DNA of 64,000 bases from Neoasaia chiangmaiensis (GCF_002005465.1 NZ_CP014691.1:62001-126000), one strand, 5' to 3'. Shown: positions 8,666-17,586, counted from the stretch's first letter. The notes: generated by a model not told the origin, from the letters alone. Made by a program: numbers and translations.

Positions 8666-9571
8666 ATGACCATTGATCCGCTTGCCGAGATCGTGACCCT
8701 GCTCCAGCCCTCGGCCAGTTACTCCAAGCTCGTCGAATATGCCGGACGATGGCGCATCCACCGCAACATCGAAGGCAAGCCGGTTTTTTTCGCGGTCCTG
8801 GAGGGGGAATGCCGGGTCGTATCGTCCGGCCGCCCGCCGATCATCGTGAGAAAAGGCGATTTCGTGCTGTCCCCTTCGACCAACGATCATGTCGTCGAAA
8901 GCATCGACGCACCGCCTTACGGGATCGCCATGATGCCGACGGAGATTGGCGAGGGGCGTTTTCGGGTTGGACAGCCCGACGAACCGGTTAATCTCAGGAT
9001 GCAGGTCGGACTTTGCAGCTTCGCCTCCCCCGACGCTGCGTTGCTCGTCTCGCTGTTGCCGGCGATGATCGTCGCCAGCGGTGAGCCGCGGCTGGCCCTT
9101 CTGCTGCAGCTGGTAGCCGACGAGACGCGCCATTCCCGGCCGGGCCGGGAGGTGGTCCTGGAGCGCCTGCTCGAGGTGCTGCTCATCGAGGCGCTTCGGT
9201 GCGGGGCCGACGTGACCTCGATACCGAGCCTTTCTCGAGGGCTGACAGACGATCGACTGGTCTCAGCCTTGCGGGCGATGCATGGGCTTCCAGCGCACTC
9301 TTGGACTGTTGCTGCTCTTGCCCGCGAGGCCGGAATGTCGCGCTCGGCATTCTTCGCGCGGTTCAGCCGCGTCGTCGGGCATCCGCCGATGGAATATCTG
9401 CTGGCATGGCGCATGGCGCTTGCGAAACGCCTGCTGCGCACGCGCGAGCTGGGGATCGAGCATATCGCCGCGCAAGTCGGCTATGGCTCGGGGAGCACAT
9501 TCAGCACCGCCTTCGCCCGTCACGTTGGAATGTCACCAGTACGATATGTTCGGTTGGAAGGGCATACCTAG
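8666..9571 (+). CDS. AraC family regulator with N-terminal cupin
   Basis: The ATG at 8666 is chosen because the upstream residues do not resemble the family. The 301-residue protein has an N-terminal cupin-type ligand domain (EGKPVFFAVLEGECRVV, KGDFVLSP) and two C-terminal helix-turn-helix units (VAALAREAGMSRSAFFARF and IAAQVGYGSGSTFSTAF). This cupin plus HTH_18 layout is common in AraC regulators placed beside SDR genes. It is divergent from the SDR at 7811-8566. Confidence 0.9.
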   Translation: MTIDPLAEIVTLLQPSASYSKLVEYAGRWRIHRNIEGKPVFFAVLEGECRVVSSGRPPIIVRKGDFVLSPSTNDHVVESIDAPPYGIAMMPTEIGEGRFRVGQPDEPVNLRMQVGLCSFASPDAALLVSLLPAMIVASGEPRLALLLQLVADETRHSRPGREVVLERLLEVLLIEALRCGADVTSIPSLSRGLTDDRLVSALRAMHGLPAHSWTVAALAREAGMSRSAFFARFSRVVGHPPMEYLLAWRMALAKRLLRTRELGIEHIAAQVGYGSGSTFSTAFARHVGMSPVRYVRLEGHT

Positions 9572-9738
9572 CAAGGGGCCTTGGTTTCCCCGTTTCAATT
9601 GTCTGTGAACTTGGCGTCATGAGGCGGGCGGGCAGAAGGCGCCCGCATGTCGGTCGTGCTGTGCGACAGCTAAAAAGCCGGGTAGTGGACATTGCCGTCG
9701 ATGCTCTGCCCTGCATGATGCGAAATTCGCTTGGTGTC

Positions 9739-10854
9739 TCATGCACCGCTGACGCGCGCGCGATAGTGTTCCAGAACCGGCGCAACGCCCTCTGGCGAGA
9801 AGACGCTGTTCAGCCCTCGGGCCGCTCCTTCGGCTGACGCGGCAGCACGCATGGACATTGCCTCTTCATACCGGGTGACGGACATCCAGCCGCCATCTGA
9901 GGTCAGCGCTTCAGCCAGATCGACCGCGTCGGCGAGTGCCAGGTTCACGCCTTCGCCCGAAAAGGGGGACATCAGATGCGCGGCATCGCCCAGCAGCGTA
10001 ACACCTGTCCGGCTTTGCCATCGATGCGCGACCGGCATCGCATAAAGCGGCCGGACACCAATCACGTCCCCAGTCTCGATCACTTCTCTCAACATGGGGG
10101 CCCATCCCGCAAAGTCCTCTCGCAGGGCCTGTCGCAACTGGTCGGGGGATGATGCCTGCCATTCTCGTGCCGTGGCTTCAGCCAAACGAAGGCCAGCATA
10201 GCCTCGAATATGTCCAAATCCGTTTCTTTGCGTGATCAGGGCACGGTTATCGCCCACCGCGAACATCTTCCCGGTGCCAGTCAACATGCTGATCGTGGGA
10301 TGTCGGGCGACATCGAAGCCCAGCTCGACCAGCGTGACGCCCTCATAGGCCGGCTCGGCGTTGCTGAGCAGCGGCCGGACGCGCGACCAGGCACCATCGG
10401 CCCCGACCACGACGTCGAACCGTTCGGTCCAGCCGTCTCCAGCCAGCACGAAGCCATCAGCACCGGGAGCGATCCCTGCGACACGACATCCCCAGCGGAC
10501 CGTGTCGGGCAGGAGTGAGTCCAGGAGGATCCCGCGTAACGCCGTTCGATCGATTTCAGGCCGGTCATCCGTGGGATCGTCACGATCGAACAACAGGGCA
10601 CCATCGGAATCATAGAGCCGGTCACCCTGATCCTCTGGACGTGCGGCCGCGATAAACGCGCTTTCCAGACCCGCCTGCCGCATCGCGTACTGGCCGGTTC
10701 GACTGTGCAAATCGAGAGAGCCGCCCTGCGGGCGCTCCTCAGCATGGGTGTCCCGTTCGAACACCACGGGCGATCGGCCGCGACGTTGCAACAGCCGGGC
10801 AAGTAGCAAGCCACCCGGCCCACCTCCGACGATCGCGATCCGATTCATTGCCAT
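9739..10854 (-). CDS. FAD-dependent monooxygenase, TetX-like family
   Basis: This is a single-component flavoprotein monooxygenase of 371 residues from the ATG at 10854, which has AGAGG eight bases upstream. It shows the N-terminal dinucleotide motif IAIVGGGPGG, the DVVVGADGAWS segment and the GDAAHLMSPFSGEGVNLAL motif near residue 290. The overall pattern resembles TetX-like and other aromatic-ring hydroxylases. Tetracycline inactivation is not demonstrated by this. It is divergent from a MarR gene with a palindrome between, so drug- or phenolic-responsive control is plausible. Confidence 0.87.
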   Translation of the reverse strand: MAMNRIAIVGGGPGGLLLARLLQRRGRSPVVFERDTHAEERPQGGSLDLHSRTGQYAMRQAGLESAFIAAARPEDQGDRLYDSDGALLFDRDDPTDDRPEIDRTALRGILLDSLLPDTVRWGCRVAGIAPGADGFVLAGDGWTERFDVVVGADGAWSRVRPLLSNAEPAYEGVTLVELGFDVARHPTISMLTGTGKMFAVGDNRALITQRNGFGHIRGYAGLRLAEATAREWQASSPDQLRQALREDFAGWAPMLREVIETGDVIGVRPLYAMPVAHRWQSRTGVTLLGDAAHLMSPFSGEGVNLALADAVDLAEALTSDGGWMSVTRYEEAMSMRAAASAEGAARGLNSVFSPEGVAPVLEHYRARVSGA

Positions 10855-10894
10855 GTCAGCACCTCTCATCTACATAGTGACCTATATATAGTAA

Positions 10895-10908
10895 CATAGG
10901 CACCTATG
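10895..10908. promoter_or_regulatory. palindrome, likely MarR operator
   Basis: CATAGGCACCTATG has perfect 6-bp arms around a 2-bp centre and ends two bases before the MarR start codon. Related half sites (CATAG, CCTATATATAG) lie at 10873-10892. The position between divergent marR and monooxygenase genes fits autorepression. Confidence 0.6.
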
Positions 10909-10910
10909 CA

Positions 10911-11357
10911 ATGAGCGACGACGAATGGGACCCCTTGCGCCATCCCGGCCACTATTTCAGCCGGATTGCCCGAGGTCTGAGCCGCGTCGGTGATGCGCGG
11001 CTACGCGGCCTTGGGTTGGCCACGGCGCAACTGCCGATCCTGACCGCGCTCAAGGACGGCGCGCAACTCTCGCAAAAACAGCTGGCGCATTGGGCGAAGG
11101 TCGAGCAGCCGACCATGGCGCAGATGCTGTCGCGCATGGAACGCGACGGCTTGATCCGGCGCACGCCAGATCCGAATGACAGGCGCTCGAGCCTGATCTC
11201 GCTGACGAAGACGGCGCTCGAGCGACTGCCTGCCGGCCGCGCGGTGTTGCGTCAAGGTAATGCCGATATGACGCAGGGTTTGACCTCGGAGGAGGTCAAT
11301 ACGCTTGTGGAGCTGCTCAGGCGGGTGCTGGCCAATATCGAGGTCATGGAACCATGA
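10911..11357 (+). CDS. MarR family transcriptional regulator
   Basis: This 148-residue MarR-type winged-helix regulator has LSQKQLAHWAKVEQPTMAQMLSRMERDGLIRR as recognition helix and wing, and DPNDRRSSLISLT for the beta wing, with dimerisation helices at both ends. The ATG at 10911 has no clear Shine-Dalgarno sequence because the palindrome occupies that place, so weak or leaderless translation is possible. It is divergent from the flavin monooxygenase, the likely target. Confidence 0.9.
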   Translation: MSDDEWDPLRHPGHYFSRIARGLSRVGDARLRGLGLATAQLPILTALKDGAQLSQKQLAHWAKVEQPTMAQMLSRMERDGLIRRTPDPNDRRSSLISLTKTALERLPAGRAVLRQGNADMTQGLTSEEVNTLVELLRRVLANIEVMEP

Positions 11358-11423
11358 GGCTTATCTGCTGTCGCCTCTTTTCGGACATTCGACAGACTGA
11401 CACATTATCCCGAAAGCGGTTAT

Positions 11424-12002
11424 TCAGACGTCCCGGTGAGCAAAGACTGTCAGACCGAAGGCATTTTCGACCACGGAGGCGAAACGCAGTGTTGCTTCGC
11501 CGTCCGAAAAGGATGGTATAAAAACCAGAGCACAAACAGATGTCGTGGTGCTCTCTGCGTCTTTCGGCAAACCGGAATCCCAGCTTACAGCGCCGCCATA
11601 ACAGCAATAGACTTCTAGCGCTGCCGTATTCCTCAAGACGGGCGCGCCCGGCGGCGCCAATGGCTCAAGGGAGACAACAAGTCTGTTCGAAAATGCCAGC
11701 GCGGCGGCAAGCGCGACCGTGTGCTCGACATCGTCCATGAGAAACACCGGGAACTGGCGCCGGCGCTTTGCGTCCCGCAATGCCGCTGTGATCTGATCGA
11801 GCGTGCCTTCCAGCGTAAACCCTTCATATGGCGCTGTGTTGACGGAAAGTTCCTCCTGCCAGGCAGGCGGGACATTCCGTCCCCAGACCACCACGTCGAT
11901 CGCGGTCATGGTCAGATCAAGCAGAATGGTCGGGTCACTCGCGGCGCGCACGCGCGGCGCCAAAGCCACAGCCGGATCCGGCCAGCTTTCAATAACAAGC
12001 AT
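11424..12002 (-). CDS. hypothetical protein, second gene of the Zur-box operon
   Basis: This 192-residue protein has no family I recognise with confidence. Segments such as IDVVVWGRNVPPAWQEEL loosely recall the N-terminal part of DUF1826 proteins, so it may be a divergent relative of its neighbour. No signal peptide or membrane segment is evident. It starts two bases after the stop of the DUF1826 gene and is therefore probably co-transcribed with it from the Zur-box promoter. The role is unknown; the context suggests zinc limitation. Confidence 0.65.
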   Translation of the reverse strand: MLVIESWPDPAVALAPRVRAASDPTILLDLTMTAIDVVVWGRNVPPAWQEELSVNTAPYEGFTLEGTLDQITAALRDAKRRRQFPVFLMDDVEHTVALAAALAFSNRLVVSLEPLAPPGAPVLRNTAALEVYCCYGGAVSWDSGLPKDAESTTTSVCALVFIPSFSDGEATLRFASVVENAFGLTVFAHRDV

Positions 12003-12004
12003 GC

Positions 12005-12655
12005 TCAGGCCGCGATGACGAGAGGCTCGTCCGCGGAGGCTCCACAGGCATCCGCGGCGTCGACCGTCAGCAGAAGCCGCATCCTGTCACCTTCGGGCAG
12101 AACCGAGAGCGGCGGCGAACGGTGGCGGAGGGTGTCGTCCTCCCGCCAGTTCGGTGCGCAACGCCCCTTGAGAAACACGACCGCCCCCGGCTCGGCCTCG
12201 GCAATTGTGCGCCCTTCGTCGCGCGTCCATTGAACACCCGGGCCGCAGTACGTGCAAAGCAGGCGCAGATCCACGCAATCGACATGGAATTTCCGGCAAC
12301 TGTCGCTAACGACGCGTTCCAGCCGCACCCGAAGCGCATCATGTCCGGAAATCGACTGAAAAGTCTGCGCCAGTATCCGCATATCCTCGAGAAGCATCTG
12401 CGTCTCGGCCGTGAATGCCTGACGGACCGCCGTGTCGATGGACGCAAACGTTCCTCTCGCCACAATCAGCCGCGGACCGGTTGCGAGGTGGCGATGTGCC
12501 GCCTGACGCAGTCGGTCCGGCAGCACGCGACGGCTCATGGCCATCGCATGTCCGGGCGCGCGTACGGGCTTGCAATCGACAAGGAGCTGAATCTCCCTTC
12601 GCGTTAAGCATGCATCGGATGGCGTGACGTTAGGCATGGTCGAAGCATCTACCAT
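12005..12655 (-). CDS. DUF1826 family protein
   Basis: This 216-residue protein has the characteristic DUF1826 core: KFHVDCVDLRLLCTYCGPG, then QWT and GAVVFLKG. The function is undetermined, but such genes are found beside CobW-type GTPases, as here, where a broken cobW gene is divergent across a Zur-like box. It heads a leftward two-gene operon. The His and Cys residues in the core might bind metal, which is inference only. The start follows the box by fewer than 10 bp, so tight repression by Zur would be expected. Confidence 0.75.
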   Translation of the reverse strand: MVDASTMPNVTPSDACLTRREIQLLVDCKPVRAPGHAMAMSRRVLPDRLRQAAHRHLATGPRLIVARGTFASIDTAVRQAFTAETQMLLEDMRILAQTFQSISGHDALRVRLERVVSDSCRKFHVDCVDLRLLCTYCGPGVQWTRDEGRTIAEAEPGAVVFLKGRCAPNWREDDTLRHRSPPLSVLPEGDRMRLLLTVDAADACGASADEPLVIAA

Positions 12656-12663
12656 CTTGATAG

Positions 12664-12682
12664 TACGTTATAACATAACGTA
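12664..12682. promoter_or_regulatory. Zur-like box
   Basis: TACGTTAT-AAC-ATAACGTA has perfect 8-bp arms with a 3-bp centre. Its core GTTAT-N3-ATAAC matches the known proteobacterial Zur-box core (GTTATANTATAAC). It lies between the divergent DUF1826 and CobW-type genes, both of which belong to typical Zur regulons. Confidence 0.75.
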
Positions 12683-12716
12683 TTAGGTAGGCAGAGACAA
12701 CATTCAGGTGGGCCTC

Positions 12717-13363
12717 ATGAACGACCTTGCGACCAACAAGCTGCCCGTCACGGTGCTTTCCGGCTTCCTCGGGCGGGCAAGACCACGCTGCTCAACCACA
12801 TCCTCAACAACCGCGAGGGGCGAAAGGTCGCGGTCATCGTCAATGACATGAGTGAAGTGAACATCGACGCCGATCTCGTGCGCCACGGCGGCAGCAATCT
12901 TTCACGGGCCGACGAAAAACTGGTGGAAATGAGCAACGGGTGCATCTGCTGCACCTTGCGTGATGACCTGCTGCAGGAAGTCGGGCGCCTGGCCCGTGAA
13001 GGTCGGTTCGACTATCTGCTGATTGAATCAACGGGCATCTCCGAACCGCTCCCTGTCGCGGCGACTTTTGAATTCCGGGACGAGGACGGCCACAGCCTGA
13101 GCGATCTTGCCCGTCTCGACACGATGGTGACAGTGGTCGATGCGGTCAATCTCCTCAAGGACTATGCCTCGTCCGATTTTCTGCGCGACCGCGGCGAGAC
13201 GGCCGGAGAAGGTGACGAGCGTGCGCTGGTAGACCTGCTCGTCGAACAGATCGAGTTGGCCGATGTCGTCATCCTCAACAAGATCGACACCGCATCATCC
13301 GAGCAGGTCAGCGCGGCACGGCAGATCATCCTGTCGCTCAATCCGGATGCCGACGTCATCGAA
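12717..13363 (+). pseudogene. CobW/ZigA-type zinc GTPase, frameshifted and 3'-truncated
   Basis: The frame from ATG 12717 encodes MNDLATNKLPVTVLSGFLG, the start of a COG0523 (CobW/ZigA) GTPase. One base is missing between 12772 and 12773, inside the Walker A motif, and the next frame resumes with AGKTTLLNHI. Downstream features are intact: EMSNGCICCTLRDDL (the metal-binding CxCC), LLIESTGISEP, and NKID. Similarity stops near 13363, where the sequence joins an opposed phospholipase C fragment. The C-terminal CobW domain is missing. It would have been a zinc-starvation metallochaperone. Confidence 0.85.
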
Positions 13364-13372
13364 AGCAGCCAG

Positions 13373-13900
13373 ATGTGTCTGGGTCGGCGTGGAGCAGAAC
13401 CAGTGGTCGCAGACCGTGAACGCATCGGCCAGTGCGTAATGAAAGAGAATGTCATTGCGCGTATAGTAGCCCATCGTCATATCCGTCTTGTGACGGGGCC
13501 ATTGATTGTTCCAGCCCTTATTGATCGCGGCATGTGTCGGCGACCAGCTGTGATCAAGGTCGATCACACATTGCGCGCTGGTGGTCTGTGTCGGGAGATG
13601 GAAGGGCGTGATCCAGCCGTCCGTCGCGTTATGTCGCTGTTGCCACCAGACGGGCAGGCCTTCCGGGCCGCGCACGACATGTCGGTCCCCATAGCCGCGC
13701 ACGCCGGAGAGATGACCGAGATAGTGGTCGAACGACCGGTTCTCCTGCATCAAAACAACGATATGCTGAACATCCTCGATCGTTCCGCTTTCGCGTCGCG
13801 CAGGAATGGCGCGGGCACGTTGGATCGACGGAAGCAGACTGGCCAGCGAGAGGCCGGCGCCCGCGGTCAGAAGTCTTCGGCGTTTGATGTCTGATGGCAA
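13373..13900 (-). pseudogene. phospholipase C / phosphoesterase family, N-terminal fragment
   Basis: About 176 residues of a phosphoesterase-family phospholipase C remain. A probable TTG start at 13900 is preceded by GGAGGGG. It has a twin-arginine signal (KRRRLLTAGAGLSLASLL), then the family signature IVVLMQENRSFDHYLG, and CDHWFCSTPTQTH where it ends. Complete relatives have 450-700 residues, so more than half is lost. It is joined head-on to the CobW fragment around 13364-13372. Confidence 0.8.
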
Positions 13901-14005
13901 TGATACAGCCCCCTCCGCGCGTATAGGAACGTTATGTTGTATCGCATCCAGCGTGGAGTCGACTGCTTCTGCGTCGGTTTTATTTCTGTTCCACAACAAG
14001 CATGA

Positions 14006-14698
14006 CTGAACGCCATCGGTCTGCTTGGAGGACTGCTGTTTGACCTCGGAAGCGGACGCTATACAGCGCCGCCTCTTGAGGATGACGAAACAGCGCGAAA
14101 ACTCTGGGAGACCGATCTTCATCAGGTGAGGGAGCAGAGCGCAAAAGAGGCCCGGGTCCTCGCTGCGGAGCGGGAGACGGATCATACCCATACCGAGATT
14201 CAGGGATGGCTTCGCGATCTGGGGTTTTCCTTGGAGTATGATGTCTGGATTGCCGCCAACGATCGCAGTCGTCCATGGCAGGACGGCCAGCTGGGGGATG
14301 GTTGCCTGTCGGTATTGCCGGGGTTCACAACGGAAACGCAAGGGGCACAATCCGTGCGGCTGATCGATGTTCTGTGGCTGGACCGGGAAAGCCACCGGAT
14401 TGTTGCAGCATTCGAGGTCGAGCATTCAACGACCATCTATTCCGGCATTGTGCGGATGCTGGATCTTGCTCTCGGGTCAGAGGCGCAGGCTCTGGAGGGA
14501 CTATTCCTTGTCGCACCGGATAAGAGAGAAGCCGATGTGCAGGAACAGTTGAAGCGACCGGCCTTCAGTAGGATCGCCGATCTGAAAGTCCGATATCTAC
14601 CTTATGGAGCGCTTGAGACGGATCGTAAGGCAATTGAGCGCTTTGGACAGGGTATGAAACCTATTCAGGCCATATCCCATCTTCTTACCCCAGCATGA
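14006..14698 (+). pseudogene. nuclease-like protein fragment, 5'-truncated
   Basis: A continuous frame from 14006 to the stop at 14698 has no ATG at its head; the first possible start is a GTG at 14126 without a ribosome-binding site. The C-terminal half holds RLIDVLWLDRESHRIVAAFE and VEHSTTIYSGIVRMLDL, a D...ExE arrangement like PD-(D/E)xK restriction-endonuclase-fold domains. I infer the end of a restriction- or defence-type protein whose beginning was lost in the rearrangement that also created the adjacent truncated genes. Confidence 0.5.
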
Positions 14699-14814
14699 TA
14701 GTGATGGCCGAAATGGAGGGGGAAAAGCTGAATGTCAGCTTCCAGAGAGAAGCATCTGATAGCAGACACTCGGATCAACACTTTTAGGCACTCAACGCGG
14801 TGAGAAACAGGCGG

Positions 14815-15831
14815 TCAACTCCTTACCTGCGCTGTGGAGGACCGGATAAGAAGCTCGGTGGGCAGAACAACGGTGCGGACGCCTTTATCGCCCTCGATCG
14901 CGCCAAGAAGCATCTGACCGGCTTCGCGGCCGAGTTCGTCATGCCGGACACTGACCGTCGTCAAGCCTGGCGCAACGAGTTCGCCGAATGGGATATTGTT
15001 GTATCCCGTAACGGAGATGTCCCTGGGGCAGACGAGGTTGCGCTCTCGCAACGCCTGTAGGGCACCGAATGCGAGAAGGTCGCTTCCGGCTACTATGGCC
15101 GTCGTATCAGGACTGCGGTCCAGTATCTGAAGCGTCGCCATACGTCCGTGCTGCTGGTCGAGGCTGCGAGCGGCGACAATGTTGTCAGATAGGAGATCCT
15201 GTCGTTGCATGGCGGCAAGGAATCCGGCGCGGCGCGCGGCTCCGGTCGATAGGGTTTGTGGGCCCGCAATATAGGCGATCGCCCGATGGCCTAGTGCAAC
15301 GAGATGATCCACGGCCATCCCCACTCCGGCAGCATCGTCGCTGGTGACGGAGGAAATGGTATCCTCGTCGGTTCGACGATTGAGCAAAACCAGAGGTAGC
15401 TCGCGGGACCGGACCCACGAGACGATCTCGTCGCGTCGCGAAGCGGTCGCAAGGATCAGGCCATCGACCTGCCGGGCATCCAGTCGCCGGATCAACTCCT
15501 TCTGGCCGGCGAGATCGGGCGGAGCCTGAACCAGAAGGGTCGCGTAGCCAAGTTTGGACACTACCGCATCGATCCCGGCAAAAAGCGTCGGGAACAATGG
15601 GCTTTTCAAATCTGGCACCAGAAAGGCGATCATGTTGCTTCGGCCGGATCGCAAGGCAGCGGCAGCGGCGCCCGGCTGATAGCCCAAGGCCTCTGCCGCG
15701 ACCAGGACGCGGGCGACGACATCCTTCGAGATGCGATGCCGCATTTTGGGATTCAGCGCGCGCGAGACCGTCGAGGGATGCACCCCGGCCCGGGCCGCGA
15801 CATCGGTAACCTTTATGCGCGCGTGCGCCAT
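14815..15831 (-). CDS. LacI family transcriptional regulator
   Basis: This 338-residue LacI/GalR-type regulator has the N-terminal headpiece VTDVAARAGVHPSTVSRALN with the hinge helix PGAAAAALRSGRSN, and then a periplasmic-binding-like core (MIAFLVPDLKSPLFPTLFAG). It is divergent from a tripartite efflux operon. Its own promoter region and that of the operon each hold a copy of a shared 15-mer. A LacI regulator beside an efflux system is less usual than TetR or MarR. Confidence 0.92.
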   Translation of the reverse strand: MAHARIKVTDVAARAGVHPSTVSRALNPKMRHRISKDVVARVLVAAEALGYQPGAAAAALRSGRSNMIAFLVPDLKSPLFPTLFAGIDAVVSKLGYATLLVQAPPDLAGQKELIRRLDARQVDGLILATASRRDEIVSWVRSRELPLVLLNRRTDEDTISSVTSDDAAGVGMAVDHLVALGHRAIAYIAGPQTLSTGAARRAGFLAAMQRQDLLSDNIVAARSLDQQHGRMATLQILDRSPDTTAIVAGSDLLAFGALQALRERNLVCPRDISVTGYNNIPFGELVAPGLTTVSVRHDELGREAGQMLLGAIEGDKGVRTVVLPTELLIRSSTAQVRS

Positions 15832-15858
15832 TGTTTGTCCTCGCTTGCAGCGGTTCAG

Positions 15859-16003
15859 CGTGCACTCGTTTTCTTGCCGACCAAAACCTTACACACCTTA
15901 AGAAACTTCATACACCCTAGATTTTCCGAGATTTACGAAGCGCAGGGACGGTCGGGAAACGTTTGACAATGGATAGGTATTGGTTTTACGTGCAATCGTT
16001 TTC
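15859..16003. promoter_or_regulatory. divergent promoter region with paired LacI-like operators
   Basis: CGTGCACTCGTTTTC at 15859-15873 and CGTGCAATCGTTTTC at 15989-16003 match at 14 of 15 bases, are in the same orientation and lie 130 bp apart. One is 28 bp upstream of the LacI start and the other 18 bp upstream of the efflux start. Between them the palindrome AAACGTTT (15957-15964, within GAAACGTTTG) resembles a LacI-family operator core. Looping repression is plausible. Confidence 0.55.
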
Positions 16004-16020
16004 CGAACACGTGAGAAAAA

Positions 16021-17586
16021 ATGCAACCGACGCCCATGACACTCCCTCCGCAACAGGAAAAAGGCCTCCTCCTGGCCCTGGGGCTTGCAACGGGTGTGGA
16101 ATTCTACGTCGCGGACGGACTCAACCTGATTCTCGTCGATATTGCTGGAGCCATGGGCATTTCCCTCGATCAGGCAAGCTGGATCCTGACGGTTTATACG
16201 GGCGCGATGTTCATCGGCATCCCGCTTAGCGGCTGGATGGCGGCGCATTTCGGGCCACGCCGCTATCTGATCGGAAGCGTCTGTCTGTTCGGTCTTTCGA
16301 CAATCGGTTGCATGATTTCGATGGATTTTCCTGTCTTCCTTTTCTGGCGCTTCATCCAGGGGCTTGCCGGGAGCGCCCTGTTCACCTGGTGGCGCGGCAC
16401 GATCTATACGGTCCTGCCCAAGGCCAAGCGCGGCGCCAGCATGCAGAAGACGTCGATACGCCTGTCGCTTTCAAGCGCCTGTGGGCTGCTGGTCAGCGGC
16501 TGGGTGACGGAATTCCTCGGCTGGCGGCTGATGTTTCTGCCCGCCCTAGTGCTCGCGGGCACGGCAGTAGCGCTCCTTCTTCGCCATTATCCCGATCTGC
16601 CGCCATCGCGCGAAGAGCGTCATCAGAGGCCGGACTGGTTCGGAGCGGCGATCGCCGTCGTTTCGATCGGTGCGCTTCAGGTCGTGCTGAGCCGTGGCGA
16701 TGTCGACGACTGGTTCGCGAGCAGCCTGATCCGGGGTCTCTCGGCCATAACGGCGATCGGGTGTGTGCTGTTCGTGGCATGGCAGTTCAGTCCGCGCAAC
16801 GATGCGCCTCTCCTGCATCTCGGCGTGTTGCGCGATCGCATGTCCTTCTCGGCCGGACTGCTCGGCGTGCCCACGGGCATGATCCTCGCGGGGTGCCTGT
16901 TCGAGTTGCCGGAATTCCTGCGTGGCGTCATGCAGCCGGATTTCAGCGCATCCCAGGCGGGCGTCTTCATGGCCATCTATTCGCTCATGACGGCTTTCGC
17001 CCGGTCGCAGAGTGGAAAGGTTCACGCGCGCATCGGCCAGCGCAAGGGACTTCTGGTCGCGATGCTGCTGCTGATCCCGTCAATGCTCCTGATCAATCGC
17101 CTCATGACGTCGGGCACGCCGCCATTCTACTATATCCCGGCCCTGGCCCTGTTCGCCGCCTGCCAGACGCTGCTTCTGCCGGGGATCGGCAGCGGCGCGA
17201 TGTCGCGCGTATCCGACGAGCGGTTCCTTGATGCCGTCACGATCTACATGACGGCACGCCAGTTCGGCGCGTCTCTCGGCATCGCGCTGTTGACCGTCCT
17301 GATCGATCACCGCCTTACCCTGCATTCCTCGCGACTGTATGAGGCCTTGCAGACGGGCCGTGACAGCACGGCATCGTGGCTGCGTCAGGGAGCCGGTCTT
17401 TTACTCAGCCATTCCGGTCTTTCGCCTGAGCGTACCGTCGAAGGCGCAATCGATCTGCTGTCAGAGACAGGGCGGCGGCAGGTCGAGACGCTGGCCTATG
17501 CGGACGGCTTTCTTTTCATGGCGACAATAGGCGTCCTGATGGTCCTCCTGATCCCGCTCATGCCGCCGACCCCGGTCAAGAAGTAA
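16021..17586 (+). CDS. DHA2-type MFS efflux transporter (EmrB-like)
   Basis: This 521-residue major facilitator of the 14-helix DHA2/EmrB kind has the motif segment SWILTVYTGAMFIGIPLSGWMA and a conserved loop after helix 2 (AHFGPRRYLIG). It is the inner-membrane pump of a tripartite system, followed four bases later by a HlyD/EmrA adaptor and then an overlapping NodT outer-membrane channel. It presumably exports drugs or toxic metabolites by proton antiport. The substrate is unknown. Confidence 0.9.
   Translation: MQPTPMTLPPQQEKGLLLALGLATGVEFYVADGLNLILVDIAGAMGISLDQASWILTVYTGAMFIGIPLSGWMAAHFGPRRYLIGSVCLFGLSTIGCMISMDFPVFLFWRFIQGLAGSALFTWWRGTIYTVLPKAKRGASMQKTSIRLSLSSACGLLVSGWVTEFLGWRLMFLPALVLAGTAVALLLRHYPDLPPSREERHQRPDWFGAAIAVVSIGALQVVLSRGDVDDWFASSLIRGLSAITAIGCVLFVAWQFSPRNDAPLLHLGVLRDRMSFSAGLLGVPTGMILAGCLFELPEFLRGVMQPDFSASQAGVFMAIYSLMTAFARSQSGKVHARIGQRKGLLVAMLLLIPSMLLINRLMTSGTPPFYYIPALALFAACQTLLLPGIGSGAMSRVSDERFLDAVTIYMTARQFGASLGIALLTVLIDHRLTLHSSRLYEALQTGRDSTASWLRQGAGLLLSHSGLSPERTVEGAIDLLSETGRRQVETLAYADGFLFMATIGVLMVLLIPLMPPTPVKK

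Noticed and set aside
9739-10854. Calling the flavin monooxygenase a tetracycline resistance enzyme
   Set aside because: Family motifs are shared by many aromatic hydroxylases; nothing in the sequence shows tetracycline as substrate.
12848-13894. A 348-codon open frame as an intact CobW-like protein
   Set aside because: It lacks the Walker A motif at its start and, after about 13363, reads the antisense of a phospholipase C gene, so it is a chimera of two pseudogenes.
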